Part shown: positions 15,874 through 23,902 of the stretch, one piece after another
Layout of the letters: the number at the start of each line of letters is the position of its first letter
Numbering within the stretch: the stretch's first letter is position 1
Assembly (NCBI GenBank): GCA_051875715.1
Contig: JBJEHD010000023.1
Span: 1-64,000, forward strand
Source of the DNA: DYCT01 sp051875715
Lineage (GTDB): Bacteria > Bacteroidota > Bacteroidia > Bacteroidales > Bacteroidaceae
Reading direction: 5' to 3'
Length of the DNA stretch: 64,000 nt
Program-made: the position numbers and the translations under genes
Notes under the pieces: generated by a model
The model's database searches: none
Seen by the model: the letters and a program-made list of their open reading frames with translations, nothing else
Told to the model about the DNA's origin: nothing

Positions 15874-16974
15874 ATGAACCATCCGCTCACAAAACAACAA
15901 CGCACCGCCTTGCTCATTCATCTGACCGTGTGGAGCCTGTTCCTCCTCTTCCCGCTGCTCATGGTATGGGATTCGAACGGCATGAACTGGGATGAATATC
16001 TCTGGAGGCTGCCCGTCATCTCTGCCTTCATGGGCGTATTTTACATCAACTACGGCTGGCTCATCCCACGCCTGCTCTTTGCCCGGCAGCACATCCGACA
16101 CTTTGTCGTGGTCAATGCGATACTGATTGTCCTGCTGTGCGGATGCAACATGGCAGGGCACGAAATCGCCTTTCGGCGAAACCTCCATCCGACGGAGAAA
16201 ACCGACAGGCAACCGGATATGCCTCTCCCGCCCCATCTGCGGATTGCTACGCTGTTCTTCTTCCGCGACATCCTTTCGTTGGGCATGACCGTCGGGTTGG
16301 CCGTGGCCATCCGCATGACCGGACAGTGGCGCAAAGCCGAGAACTTGCGGCGCGAACTGGAGAAAAGCAAGACAGAAGCCGAACTGCAGAACCTGAAGAA
16401 CCAACTCAACCCTCACTTCCTGCTCAACACGCTGAACAACATCTACGCCCTAATCGCGTTCGATACCGACAAGGCTCAAGACGCTGTGCAGCAGCTCAGC
16501 CGGTTGCTGCGGCATCTGCTTTACGAAGATCCGGCCACTTTTGTGCCACTGGCCCGAGAAGCCGCCTTCGTACGCAGTTACATCGAACTGATGAAAATCA
16601 GGCTGACTCCGGCCGTCGACCTGCGCACGCAAATCGACATACGCCCCGAAAGCACCACGCCGATTGCCCCCTTCTTGTTTATCTCGCTGATTGAAAACGC
16701 CTTCAAACACGGACTTTCGGCCACCCGGCCCAGTTTCATCCACATCGATCTTAACGAACAGGCCGACGGCACGGTGCACATCCGCATCGCCAACAGCCAC
16801 CACCCCAAATCCGCCAACGACAAAAGCGGAAGCGGCATCGGACTGGGCCAAGTGAGCCGTCGGCTCGAATTGCTATACCCCGGACGATACGAATGGAAGC
16901 ACGGACTCTCGGACAACGCTTCCACCTACGTATCGGACCTTCGCATATCCACCTTTAAATCCATTGAAGCATGA
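15874..16974 (+). CDS. LytS/YehU-type sensor histidine kinase
   Basis: The 366-residue protein has four N-terminal membrane helices, a coiled linker, then the PF06580 phosphoacceptor block LKNQLNPHFLLNTLNNIYAL with His181, and a GHKL ATPase domain (SLIENAFKHGL; SGSGIGLGQVSRRLELLYPG). It would phosphorylate the LytTR regulator encoded next (4-bp ATGA overlap). Placed 12 bp after the pump permease, it probably senses a pump substrate or envelope stress and controls this operon. Confidence 0.94.
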   Translation: MNHPLTKQQRTALLIHLTVWSLFLLFPLLMVWDSNGMNWDEYLWRLPVISAFMGVFYINYGWLIPRLLFARQHIRHFVVVNAILIVLLCGCNMAGHEIAFRRNLHPTEKTDRQPDMPLPPHLRIATLFFFRDILSLGMTVGLAVAIRMTGQWRKAENLRRELEKSKTEAELQNLKNQLNPHFLLNTLNNIYALIAFDTDKAQDAVQQLSRLLRHLLYEDPATFVPLAREAAFVRSYIELMKIRLTPAVDLRTQIDIRPESTTPIAPFLFISLIENAFKHGLSATRPSFIHIDLNEQADGTVHIRIANSHHPKSANDKSGSGIGLGQVSRRLELLYPGRYEWKHGLSDNASTYVSDLRISTFKSIEA

Positions 16975-17687
16975 TTCTCACCTGCGCCATCATCGACGAC
17001 GAGCCATTCGCGCTCGACCTGCTGGAAAGTTACGTCCGGAAAACACCCTTCCTGCGACTGGAGGGGAGATACGCCAGTGCGGTCGAGGCTCTGCCCGGAC
17101 TGGCAGTGCAACCGGTCGACCTGCTATTTCTGGACATTCAGATGCCCGACATGAATGGGATGGAATTCGCCCGGACACTGAGCGGACATACCCGCGTCGT
17201 CTTCACCACGGCCTTCAGCCAATATGCCACCTACGGATTCCGCGTCAACGCGCTCGACTATCTGCTAAAGCCCATCGGGTATGCCGACTTCGTGGAGGCG
17301 GCCAATCGTGCCCTGCAATGGTTCGAACTACAGGCGCACACCGACCCGGTTGTCCAAGATGTCCCGGACAGCATTTTCGTCAAAGTGGACTACAAACTGG
17401 TGCAGATCCGCCTGGCCGACATCCTCTATGTGGAAGGATTGAAAGATTATCTGAAAATATACCTCAAAGGACAGGCACGTCCTTTGCTGAGCCTTATGAG
17501 TCTCAAATCACTGGAGGGTCTGCTGCCGACGGCCCAGTTCATACGCGTGCATCGGTCATACATCGTACGGAAAGACAAGATTGAGTCCATCGACCGTGGA
17601 CGCATCGTGGTGGACGGGGCCTTCATCCCCATAGGAGAAAGTTACAAGGCAGATTTCACAGCCTACCTGAACGGGCGAACCCTATGA
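16971..17687 (+). CDS. LytTR family response regulator
   Basis: The 238-residue protein has a receiver domain (ACIIDDEPFALDLL region; acidic pocket Asp9-Asp10, phosphoacceptor Asp55 in LLFLDIQMPDMNG; conserved Thr in FTTAFS; Lys in LLKPI) and a C-terminal LytTR DNA-binding domain (FVKVDYKLVQIRLADILYVEGLKDYLKIY and FIRVHRSYIVR). Cognate partner of the kinase upstream (ATGA overlap). Its end overlaps the convergent WecG-type gene by 6 bp. Confidence 0.95.
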   Translation: MILTCAIIDDEPFALDLLESYVRKTPFLRLEGRYASAVEALPGLAVQPVDLLFLDIQMPDMNGMEFARTLSGHTRVVFTTAFSQYATYGFRVNALDYLLKPIGYADFVEAANRALQWFELQAHTDPVVQDVPDSIFVKVDYKLVQIRLADILYVEGLKDYLKIYLKGQARPLLSLMSLKSLEGLLPTAQFIRVHRSYIVRKDKIESIDRGRIVVDGAFIPIGESYKADFTAYLNGRTL

Positions 17688-18407
17688 TTCGCGTTTCTCC
17701 TGCCACATATACCACAAGAACAAAGCATTGCCTATCAGGTAACGCCTCCACATCCGGCGGGGCTCTTTAAGTAAACGGTAGGCCCACTCCAGCCCGTGGC
17801 GTTGCCACCAGGCTGGAGCGCGCTTTACCGTACCGGCATAAAAATCAAACACCGCACCGATGGTGCCGATGTGTCCGCCCACCTGCAAGTCGTCGAGATG
17901 TGCATAAGCCCACTTCTCCTGCTTGGGGGCTGTCATCCCTATCCAAAGCAAGTCGGGGTGCGCCTCGTTGATGGCACGAATCATGGCCTCATTGTCCGCA
18001 TCAGAAAATTCGGCCTTGTAGGGCGGAGAATAGGTCAGCACACGGATGTGCGGATAGTCTGTCGCCGCCCGGCGACGGATGCGCTCAAGCACCTCCTCAC
18101 TGCTCCCCAGGAAAAAGCAGGAGCCTCCTCCCGAACGTTCCAACTTATCCATCTCGAAAGCAAACAGGTCGGCGCCTGCCACCCGGTCAATGTCCTCACA
18201 ACACAAACGGCGCTTGGCCTTCACAATGCTGATGCCGTCGGCTATCAGCACATCGCCCTTCATCAAAGCCTCGGCAAAGAGGGGATCACGGCGGGCGGTA
18301 TTGTAAGAATGCGCATTGATGGTATTGATGAGCAACTTGCCGGCAGGCAGCAGGGCCAAATCGGAGTGGAAACTCATCACTTGAAGGTCTTTCAGTCGGA
18401 ACTTCAT
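17682..18407 (-). CDS. WecG/TagA/CpsF family glycosyltransferase
   Basis: The 241-residue protein matches the family throughout: INTINAHSYNTARRDPLFAEAL, LIADGISIV, RVAGADLF, CFFLGSS, and the diagnostic DLLWIGMTAPKQEKW followed by GGHIGTIGAVFDFYAGTVKRAPAWWQRHGLEWAYRLL. These enzymes transfer N-acetylmannosaminuronic acid or N-acetylmannosamine to a lipid-linked sugar in surface-polymer synthesis. It stands apart from any polysaccharide locus here, 45 bp upstream of nhaA on the same strand order. Confidence 0.92.
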   Translation of the reverse strand: MKFRLKDLQVMSFHSDLALLPAGKLLINTINAHSYNTARRDPLFAEALMKGDVLIADGISIVKAKRRLCCEDIDRVAGADLFAFEMDKLERSGGGSCFFLGSSEEVLERIRRRAATDYPHIRVLTYSPPYKAEFSDADNEAMIRAINEAHPDLLWIGMTAPKQEKWAYAHLDDLQVGGHIGTIGAVFDFYAGTVKRAPAWWQRHGLEWAYRLLKEPRRMWRRYLIGNALFLWYMWQEKRES

Positions 18408-18452
18408 AAAGCGGAACGTGCTATGATTTCTATCAATATCTCAAAAGAATGG

Positions 18453-19775
18453 TCAACGCCGTTTCGGCAATACCAAATGCAGGAAGACATATCCCAGCAA
18501 ACCGGAGATAATGGTGCCAAGCGTCACACCCAGTTTGGCCTGGTTGAGCAGTTCGGGGTGATTGCCAAACGAAAGGTTGGCAATGAACAACGACACGGTG
18601 AACCCGATGCCGCCCAACATGGCAATACCGGCCACACCGCTCCAATTGACCCCGGTAGGCAAGTCGACAATACGGCTCTTCACGGCAGCAAACGTAAATA
18701 GGAAGATGCCCGAGAACTTACCCACAATCAAGCCCAAGGCTACGGCCAACGTAACTACGCCGACGAGTTCGCCCTCGCCTCCGAGCACCACACCGGCGTT
18801 GGCAAACGCAAAGAGCGGCAACACGAAGAAGTTGACAAACGTATGCAATCCGTCCTCCATGGCCTGCATCGGACTGATGACGTGGTCCGAAGCGGTTTCC
18901 AGACGTTTGAGGCTGGCAATCTGCTCGTTCGTCAAGATGATGCTATTGTCCTTGGTGTTGGCAGGGAAGCGGTTGATGCTACGGCGAATGCGTTCGATAT
19001 AGTGGCCGATTTTCAACTTCGGACGAGCCGGCACGAACATGGCCACCAACACACCCGCGATGGTGCTATGGATGCCGGACTGGAGAAAAAGATACCAGAT
19101 GGCAAGGCCGATAAAAAGGTAATAAATCTGGCTGCCCACAGCCCGCCGATTGCCTATCCACAACAAGAGGAAGAGGGGAAGCGAAGCCAACAGATAGCCC
19201 ACGGCCAAATTGGTGCTATAGAACAAGGCGATGACGAGGATGCCACCGATGTCGTCGATGACAGCAAATGCAGTCAGGAAGACCTTCATGCCAAGCGGCA
19301 CACGCTGTCCCAGCAGGCTGAGCACACCCAACGAGAAAGCGATGTCAGTGGCCATCGGGATGGCCAGACCATTCATACCTACTCCCCCGCCCTTGCTGCA
19401 TACGAAACTGTAGACCAATACAGGAAGGAGCATACCACCGCAAGCTGCTATGAACGGCAGGGCAGCTTTCTTAACAGAGGAAATTTCACCCACCAGCAGT
19501 TCGCGCTTGATTTCCAGTCCAACCATAAAAAAGAAAACTGCCATCAGACCGTCGTTGATAAACGTCAGCAAGGTAAGCGGATGGCCATGGTGCGAAAACA
19601 GGTTGAATGAACCGATGCGGAGGGCTACCTCCTGGTTCAGGAATGCATTGTAGGCCGGTCCCAAGGGCGAGTTGGCAACGATGGCGGCCACGATAGCAGC
19701 GACAAACAGAACAGAACTGGAACTTGTCGTACTGTGAATAAACCGATTGATGGTTTTTGCGGGATTAAGACTCAT
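18453..19775 (-). CDS. nhaA: Na+/H+ antiporter NhaA
   Basis: About 440 residues and 12 membrane helices. Diagnostic features include FINDGLMAVFFFMVGLEIKRELL, ATDIAFSLGVLSLLG (the first part of the NhaA ion-binding region), VIDDIGGILVIALFY with the paired catalytic aspartates DD, and GGIGFTVSLFIANLSFG. It exports Na+ in exchange for H+ and takes part in pH homeostasis. I chose the ATG at 19775 (MSLNPAK); an extension upstream would overlap lepA and looks non-coding. Confidence 0.95.
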   Translation of the reverse strand: MSLNPAKTINRFIHSTTSSSSVLFVAAIVAAIVANSPLGPAYNAFLNQEVALRIGSFNLFSHHGHPLTLLTFINDGLMAVFFFMVGLEIKRELLVGEISSVKKAALPFIAACGGMLLPVLVYSFVCSKGGGVGMNGLAIPMATDIAFSLGVLSLLGQRVPLGMKVFLTAFAVIDDIGGILVIALFYSTNLAVGYLLASLPLFLLLWIGNRRAVGSQIYYLFIGLAIWYLFLQSGIHSTIAGVLVAMFVPARPKLKIGHYIERIRRSINRFPANTKDNSIILTNEQIASLKRLETASDHVISPMQAMEDGLHTFVNFFVLPLFAFANAGVVLGGEGELVGVVTLAVALGLIVGKFSGIFLFTFAAVKSRIVDLPTGVNWSGVAGIAMLGGIGFTVSLFIANLSFGNHPELLNQAKLGVTLGTIISGLLGYVFLHLVLPKRR

Positions 19776-19828
19776 AATACTTATAATGAATGTTTTACAG
19801 AATCGTTGTTTGGGGAATCGGTGCGAGA

Positions 19829-21610
19829 TTAATCCAACTTGAGCACGGCCAAGAAGGCTTTCTGCGGCACTTCCACGTTGCCAATCTGCTTCATGCGCTT
19901 TTTCCCTCGCTTTTGTTTCTCCAATAGTTTTCGCTTGCGGCTGACGTCGCCTCCATAGCATTTGGCTGTCACGTCCTTACGCACAGCCTTGATGGTTTCG
20001 CGCGCAATGATTTTCGCACCGATGGCCGCCTGTATGGCAATCTCGAACTGCTGGCGCGGAATCAGTTCTTTCAGTTTCTCACACATGCGACGTCCCAACT
20101 CGTAGGCATTGTCGAAATGAGTAAGAGTGGACAAGGCATCCACCGGTTCGCCGTTGAGCAAGATATCCAATTTCACCAGTTTCGAGGGGCGAAATCCGTC
20201 TTGATGGTAGTCAAACGAAGCATATCCTTTGGAGATGCTTTTCAGCTTATCGTAAAAATCGATGACGATTTCGCCCAGCGGCATGTGGTAGAACAGTTCG
20301 ACACGATTTCCCGAGATGTATTCTTGTTTGAGGAGTTCTCCACGTTTTCCCAAACAGAGGGTCATGATAGGGCCGATGTAGTCGGTCGTCGTGATGACGG
20401 ACGCTTTGATGTAGGGTTCCTCGATGTGGTCGATCAACGTAGGGTCTGGCATTCCACCGGGATTATGCACTTCGGTCATGTTCCCCTGCTTGTCGAAGAT
20501 GCGGTACGAAACGTTTGGAACGGTCGTGATAACATTCATGTCAAACTCTCGATCGAGTCGCTCCTGCACGATTTCCATGTGAAGCAGACCGAGGAATCCG
20601 CACCGGAAGCCGAAGCCCAGGGCTAATGAAGATTCGGGCTGGAAGGTGAGCGAAGCATCGTTTAGTTGAAGTTTCTCCAACGACGATCGCAAGTCCTCGA
20701 AGTCTTCCGCTTCGATGGGATACACACCGGCAAAGACCATGGGCTTGACTTCCTCAAAACCGGAGATAGCCTTGGAACAAGGACGGGCAATGTGGGTGAT
20801 GGTGTCGCCCACTTTTACCTCGCGCGACGTCTTGATGCCGGAAATGATATAGCCCACGTCGCCCGTGCGCAATTCCTTTCGGGGAATCATGTCCATCTTC
20901 AGCACACCGATTTCGTCGGCGTCATATTCCTTGCCGGTATTGAAGAATTTCACCTTATCACCCGTACGGATGATGCCGTTTTCTATCTTGAAGTAGGCGA
21001 TGATACCTCGGAACGAGTTGAAGACAGAGTCGAAAATCAAGGCTTGCAGCGGTGCTTGTTCATCTCCCACCGGATGAGGAATGCGCTCTACCACGGCCTG
21101 CAGTATTTCCTCCACCCCCATGCCCGTCTTGCCTGATGCACGGATGATTTCTTCGCGTTTGCAACCCAGCAGTTCGATGATTTCGTCTTCGACCTCGTCG
21201 GGCATGGCGCTGGCCATATCGCATTTGTTGATGACTGGGATGATTTCCAAATCATGTTCTATGGCCATGTAAAGGTTGGAGATGGTCTGCGCCTGCACAC
21301 CCTGCGAAGCATCGACAATCAGCAAGGCACCTTCGCAAGCCGCGATGGAACGCGACACTTCGTAGGAAAAGTCCACGTGCCCCGGTGTGTCGATAAGATT
21401 GAGAACGTATGTTTCGCCTTGGTAGGTATATTCCATCTGAATGGCATGGCTCTTGATGGTGATGCCGCGTTCGCGTTCCAAATCCATGTCGTCGAGCATC
21501 TGTCCTTCGGTCACCTGTATGGTGTGGGTGAATTCGAGCAGACGGTCGGCCAAGGTCGATTTTCCATGGTCTATATGGGCGATGATGCAGAAATTACGTA
21601 TATGCTTCAT
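19829..21610 (-). CDS. lepA: Elongation factor 4 (LepA)
   Basis: The 593-residue translational GTPase has G1 AHIDHGKST (11-19), G2 RERGITIKS, G3 DTPGHVDF, G4 NKCDM, and the LepA-specific C-terminal domain ending with AKCYGGDVSRKRKLLEKQKRGKKRMKQIG. Full length for the family. It acts on stalled ribosomes (back-translocation). It has its own -7 box at 21634-21641. Confidence 0.97.
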   Translation of the reverse strand: MKHIRNFCIIAHIDHGKSTLADRLLEFTHTIQVTEGQMLDDMDLERERGITIKSHAIQMEYTYQGETYVLNLIDTPGHVDFSYEVSRSIAACEGALLIVDASQGVQAQTISNLYMAIEHDLEIIPVINKCDMASAMPDEVEDEIIELLGCKREEIIRASGKTGMGVEEILQAVVERIPHPVGDEQAPLQALIFDSVFNSFRGIIAYFKIENGIIRTGDKVKFFNTGKEYDADEIGVLKMDMIPRKELRTGDVGYIISGIKTSREVKVGDTITHIARPCSKAISGFEEVKPMVFAGVYPIEAEDFEDLRSSLEKLQLNDASLTFQPESSLALGFGFRCGFLGLLHMEIVQERLDREFDMNVITTVPNVSYRIFDKQGNMTEVHNPGGMPDPTLIDHIEEPYIKASVITTTDYIGPIMTLCLGKRGELLKQEYISGNRVELFYHMPLGEIVIDFYDKLKSISKGYASFDYHQDGFRPSKLVKLDILLNGEPVDALSTLTHFDNAYELGRRMCEKLKELIPRQQFEIAIQAAIGAKIIARETIKAVRKDVTAKCYGGDVSRKRKLLEKQKRGKKRMKQIGNVEVPQKAFLAVLKLD

Positions 21611-21633
21611 GAGTTCCTTTTTGGTTCAGCGTG

Positions 21634-21641
21634 CAAATATA
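21634..21641 (-). promoter_or_regulatory. lepA -7 box
   Basis: Minus-strand TATATTTG matches TAnnTTTG 24 bp upstream of the lepA start. A -33 TTTG is not clear. Confidence 0.55.
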
Positions 21642-21666
21642 AAGAGTTCCTCGCACATTTGAAAAT

Positions 21667-21700
21667 AAAAAAAAGCCTCACCGGCTGTCCCGGCAAGACT
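21667..21700 (-). terminator. Intrinsic terminator of the redoxin-like gene
   Basis: On the minus strand an 11-bp stem with G:T pairs (AGTCTTGCCGG with CCGGTGAGGCT), a 5-nt loop GACAG and a run of eight T residues lie 54 bp after the stop at 21754, separating it from lepA. Confidence 0.8.
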
Positions 21701-21753
21701 CACAATTTTGTTGTATCAGCAGGAAAGACGATCCCGGAGGTTCGATGCTTTTC

Positions 21754-22248
21754 TTATTGTAATAAGGAAGAGAGTTGGGCGGGGTCCACATTTTTGGCCA
21801 CGATAACGCCCTGCTCGTCGAGCAAGAAGTTGCGGAATCCCCGGTTCAAACGGTATTTGCGGTACAATGCCGACGACTCACCATCGGTCTCCACATAACA
21901 GGATGCCACATCGAGGCCATCCTGACGCACCGTCTCGGCAAATACCGAATAATAATCATCGAACGAGACAGACACGGCCTCTACCGGCTGTCCGCAGCTA
22001 CGCAAAGCCTGACAAAGACGGGCGTTTTGCCGACGTGATGCGGCATCATAACTGGCCCAGAAACTCAGCAGGACGTAACGTCCTCGTAGTGAGTCGAGTG
22101 TCATCGGGCTGCGGCCCGAACAAGCTTCAAGTTGGAAATCGGGGGCTTTGTCGCCCACATTCAATCCCGTCGTTGGTTTGTCTTTCGCTACAAATGCTGT
22201 CAAAGAACTAAAGAGTAATACAACAAAAATCCATTTTACACGCTTCAT
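21754..22248 (-). CDS. Secreted redoxin/TlpA-like protein without a CxxC motif
   Basis: The 164-residue protein has an N-terminal signal or anchor (KWIFVVLLFSSLTAFVA) and a thioredoxin-like AhpC/TlpA domain: VGDKAPDFQLEACSG, LDSLRGRYVLLSFWASYDAASR, YRLNRGFRNFLLDEQGVIVAKN. Where active TlpA proteins have WC.PC, this one has WASYDAASR, with no cysteine. Cysteines elsewhere (Cys43, Cys80, Cys86 region) do not form CxxC. It is probably a periplasmic thioredoxin-fold protein without disulfide-exchange activity, or it uses another site. Confidence 0.85.
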   Translation of the reverse strand: MKRVKWIFVVLLFSSLTAFVAKDKPTTGLNVGDKAPDFQLEACSGRSPMTLDSLRGRYVLLSFWASYDAASRRQNARLCQALRSCGQPVEAVSVSFDDYYSVFAETVRQDGLDVASCYVETDGESSALYRKYRLNRGFRNFLLDEQGVIVAKNVDPAQLSSLLQ

Positions 22249-22574
22249 GTAATTCGGTTTTGGTTCATACTATCCGGGGCTGCGCGCAAGCAGCAGTTTC
22301 CGCCCGGACTATTGCAAACGGCTTAAATACTCTCCAAAAAACTGAGAATCAAAGCCTATCTGTAGGAAACTCGCTGCAAAGGTAAGGTTTTTTACCCATT
22401 CCCTCCAAGCATATTGGGCATAAACCAGTGTTCCGACCCTTAAATTTTATGTTATTTAGCATGTTTTTACACCTGCTCGTATGCCCCGCCGGCCACATAA
22501 ACGCATTTTCCAGACCGAAAACACACGAGTTGTTGTTTCTTTGCCTACCTTTGCATAACAATACCTTATTATAA
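22249..22574. other. Divergent intergenic region between the redoxin gene and serB
   Basis: The 326-bp region holds a minus-strand -7 box TACCTTTG (22377-22384) for the redoxin gene, which would give a leader of about 120 nt, and a plus-strand -7 box TACCTTTG (22546-22553) for serB. I see no further gene or RNA element. Confidence 0.55.
22546..22553 (+). promoter_or_regulatory. serB -7 box
   Basis: TACCTTTG fits TAnnTTTG and lies 21 bp before the serB start. The -33 region has only a weak TTG. Confidence 0.55.
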
Positions 22575-23813
22575 ATGATGGAAGAAAAAGATACTGAACT
22601 GATATTGATTCGCATCACAGGCGAAGATCGTCCGGGATTGACCGCTTCGATTACCGAAATCCTGGCCCAATATGATGTCACCATCCTCGACATCGGACAG
22701 GCCGACATCCACAATACGCTTTCGCTGGGCATCCTGTTTCGCACGGATCCCGCCCATTCGGGCCAGGTGATGAAGGAACTGCTGTTCAAGGCCTCGTCGC
22801 TCAACGTTACGGTGCGCTTCTTCCCCATCTCGACGGAAGAATATGAGAATTGGGTGAACATGCAAGGCAAGAACCGCTACATCCTGACTTTGCTGGGAAG
22901 GAGGCTTTCGGCCCGACAGATTGCAGCGGCCACCCGCATCCTAGCCGACCAGGGGCTGAACATCGATGCCATCAAACGCCTCACCGGCCGCATTCCTCTC
23001 GAAGAATCGAAAGCCAGCATCCGGGCGTGTATCGAGTTGTCTGTGCGAGGCACACCGCGCGACCGGGCTGCCATGCAGGCCGAACTGCTACGACTGTCCG
23101 GTGAGTTGGAGATGGACTTCTCTTTCCAACAAGACAACATGTACCGCCGTATGCGCCGGCTCATTTGCTTCGATATGGATTCTACCCTCATCGAAACGGA
23201 GGTCATCGACGAACTGGCCATGCGTGCCGGTGTGGGCGACCGCGTCAAGGCCATTACCGAACGGGCCATGCGCGGGGAGATTGACTTCACCGAGAGTTTC
23301 CGCGAACGGGTAGCCCTGCTGAAGGGACTCGACGAGTCCGTCATGAAAGATATAGCCGAAAACCTTCCCATCACGGAGGGCGTAGACCGATTGATGTTCG
23401 TGCTGAAGCAGTACGGCTACAAGATAGCCATCTTGTCCGGCGGATTCACCTATTTCGGCAATTATTTGAAAAACAAATATGGCATTGACTACGTCTATGC
23501 CAACGAGTTGGAAATTGTGGACGGCAAACTGACAGGACGATATCTGGGCGAGGTCGTAGACGGACGGCGGAAAGCCGAATTGCTGAAACTGATTGCCCAA
23601 GTGGAAAAGGTAGACATCGCACAGACCATCGCCGTGGGCGACGGGGCCAACGATCTGCCCATGCTGTCCGAAGCTGGACTGGGCATCGCCTTCCACGCCA
23701 AGCCCAAAGTGGCGGCCGGTGCCAAGCAGTCCATCAACACCATCGGGCTAGACGGCGTGCTCTACTTCCTGGGCTTTAAAGATTCTTACCTGGAAGAGCG
23801 AGGTCGCCTGTAG
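22575..23813 (+). CDS. serB: Phosphoserine phosphatase with N-terminal ACT domains
   Basis: The 412-residue protein has two ACT-like regulatory modules (RITGEDRPGLTASITEILAQ at about 12-32; YILTLLGRRLSARQIAAATRILADQG at about 102-127) and a C-terminal HAD phosphatase: FDMDSTLIE (nucleophile Asp200, acid Asp202), ILSGGFTYFGNYL, and GDGANDLPML. It hydrolyses O-phosphoserine to serine, the last step of serine synthesis. ACT domains suggest feedback by serine. It stands alone behind its own promoter. Confidence 0.96.
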   Translation: MMEEKDTELILIRITGEDRPGLTASITEILAQYDVTILDIGQADIHNTLSLGILFRTDPAHSGQVMKELLFKASSLNVTVRFFPISTEEYENWVNMQGKNRYILTLLGRRLSARQIAAATRILADQGLNIDAIKRLTGRIPLEESKASIRACIELSVRGTPRDRAAMQAELLRLSGELEMDFSFQQDNMYRRMRRLICFDMDSTLIETEVIDELAMRAGVGDRVKAITERAMRGEIDFTESFRERVALLKGLDESVMKDIAENLPITEGVDRLMFVLKQYGYKIAILSGGFTYFGNYLKNKYGIDYVYANELEIVDGKLTGRYLGEVVDGRRKAELLKLIAQVEKVDIAQTIAVGDGANDLPMLSEAGLGIAFHAKPKVAAGAKQSINTIGLDGVLYFLGFKDSYLEERGRL

Positions 23814-23902
23814 GTTGACGAGCGAAATGAAACCTGTTTTTTCAACACTATGAACTAAATTCTATCAAGACCGTAGGAAAAATAGCGCGCTGGATTCTCG
23901 GC

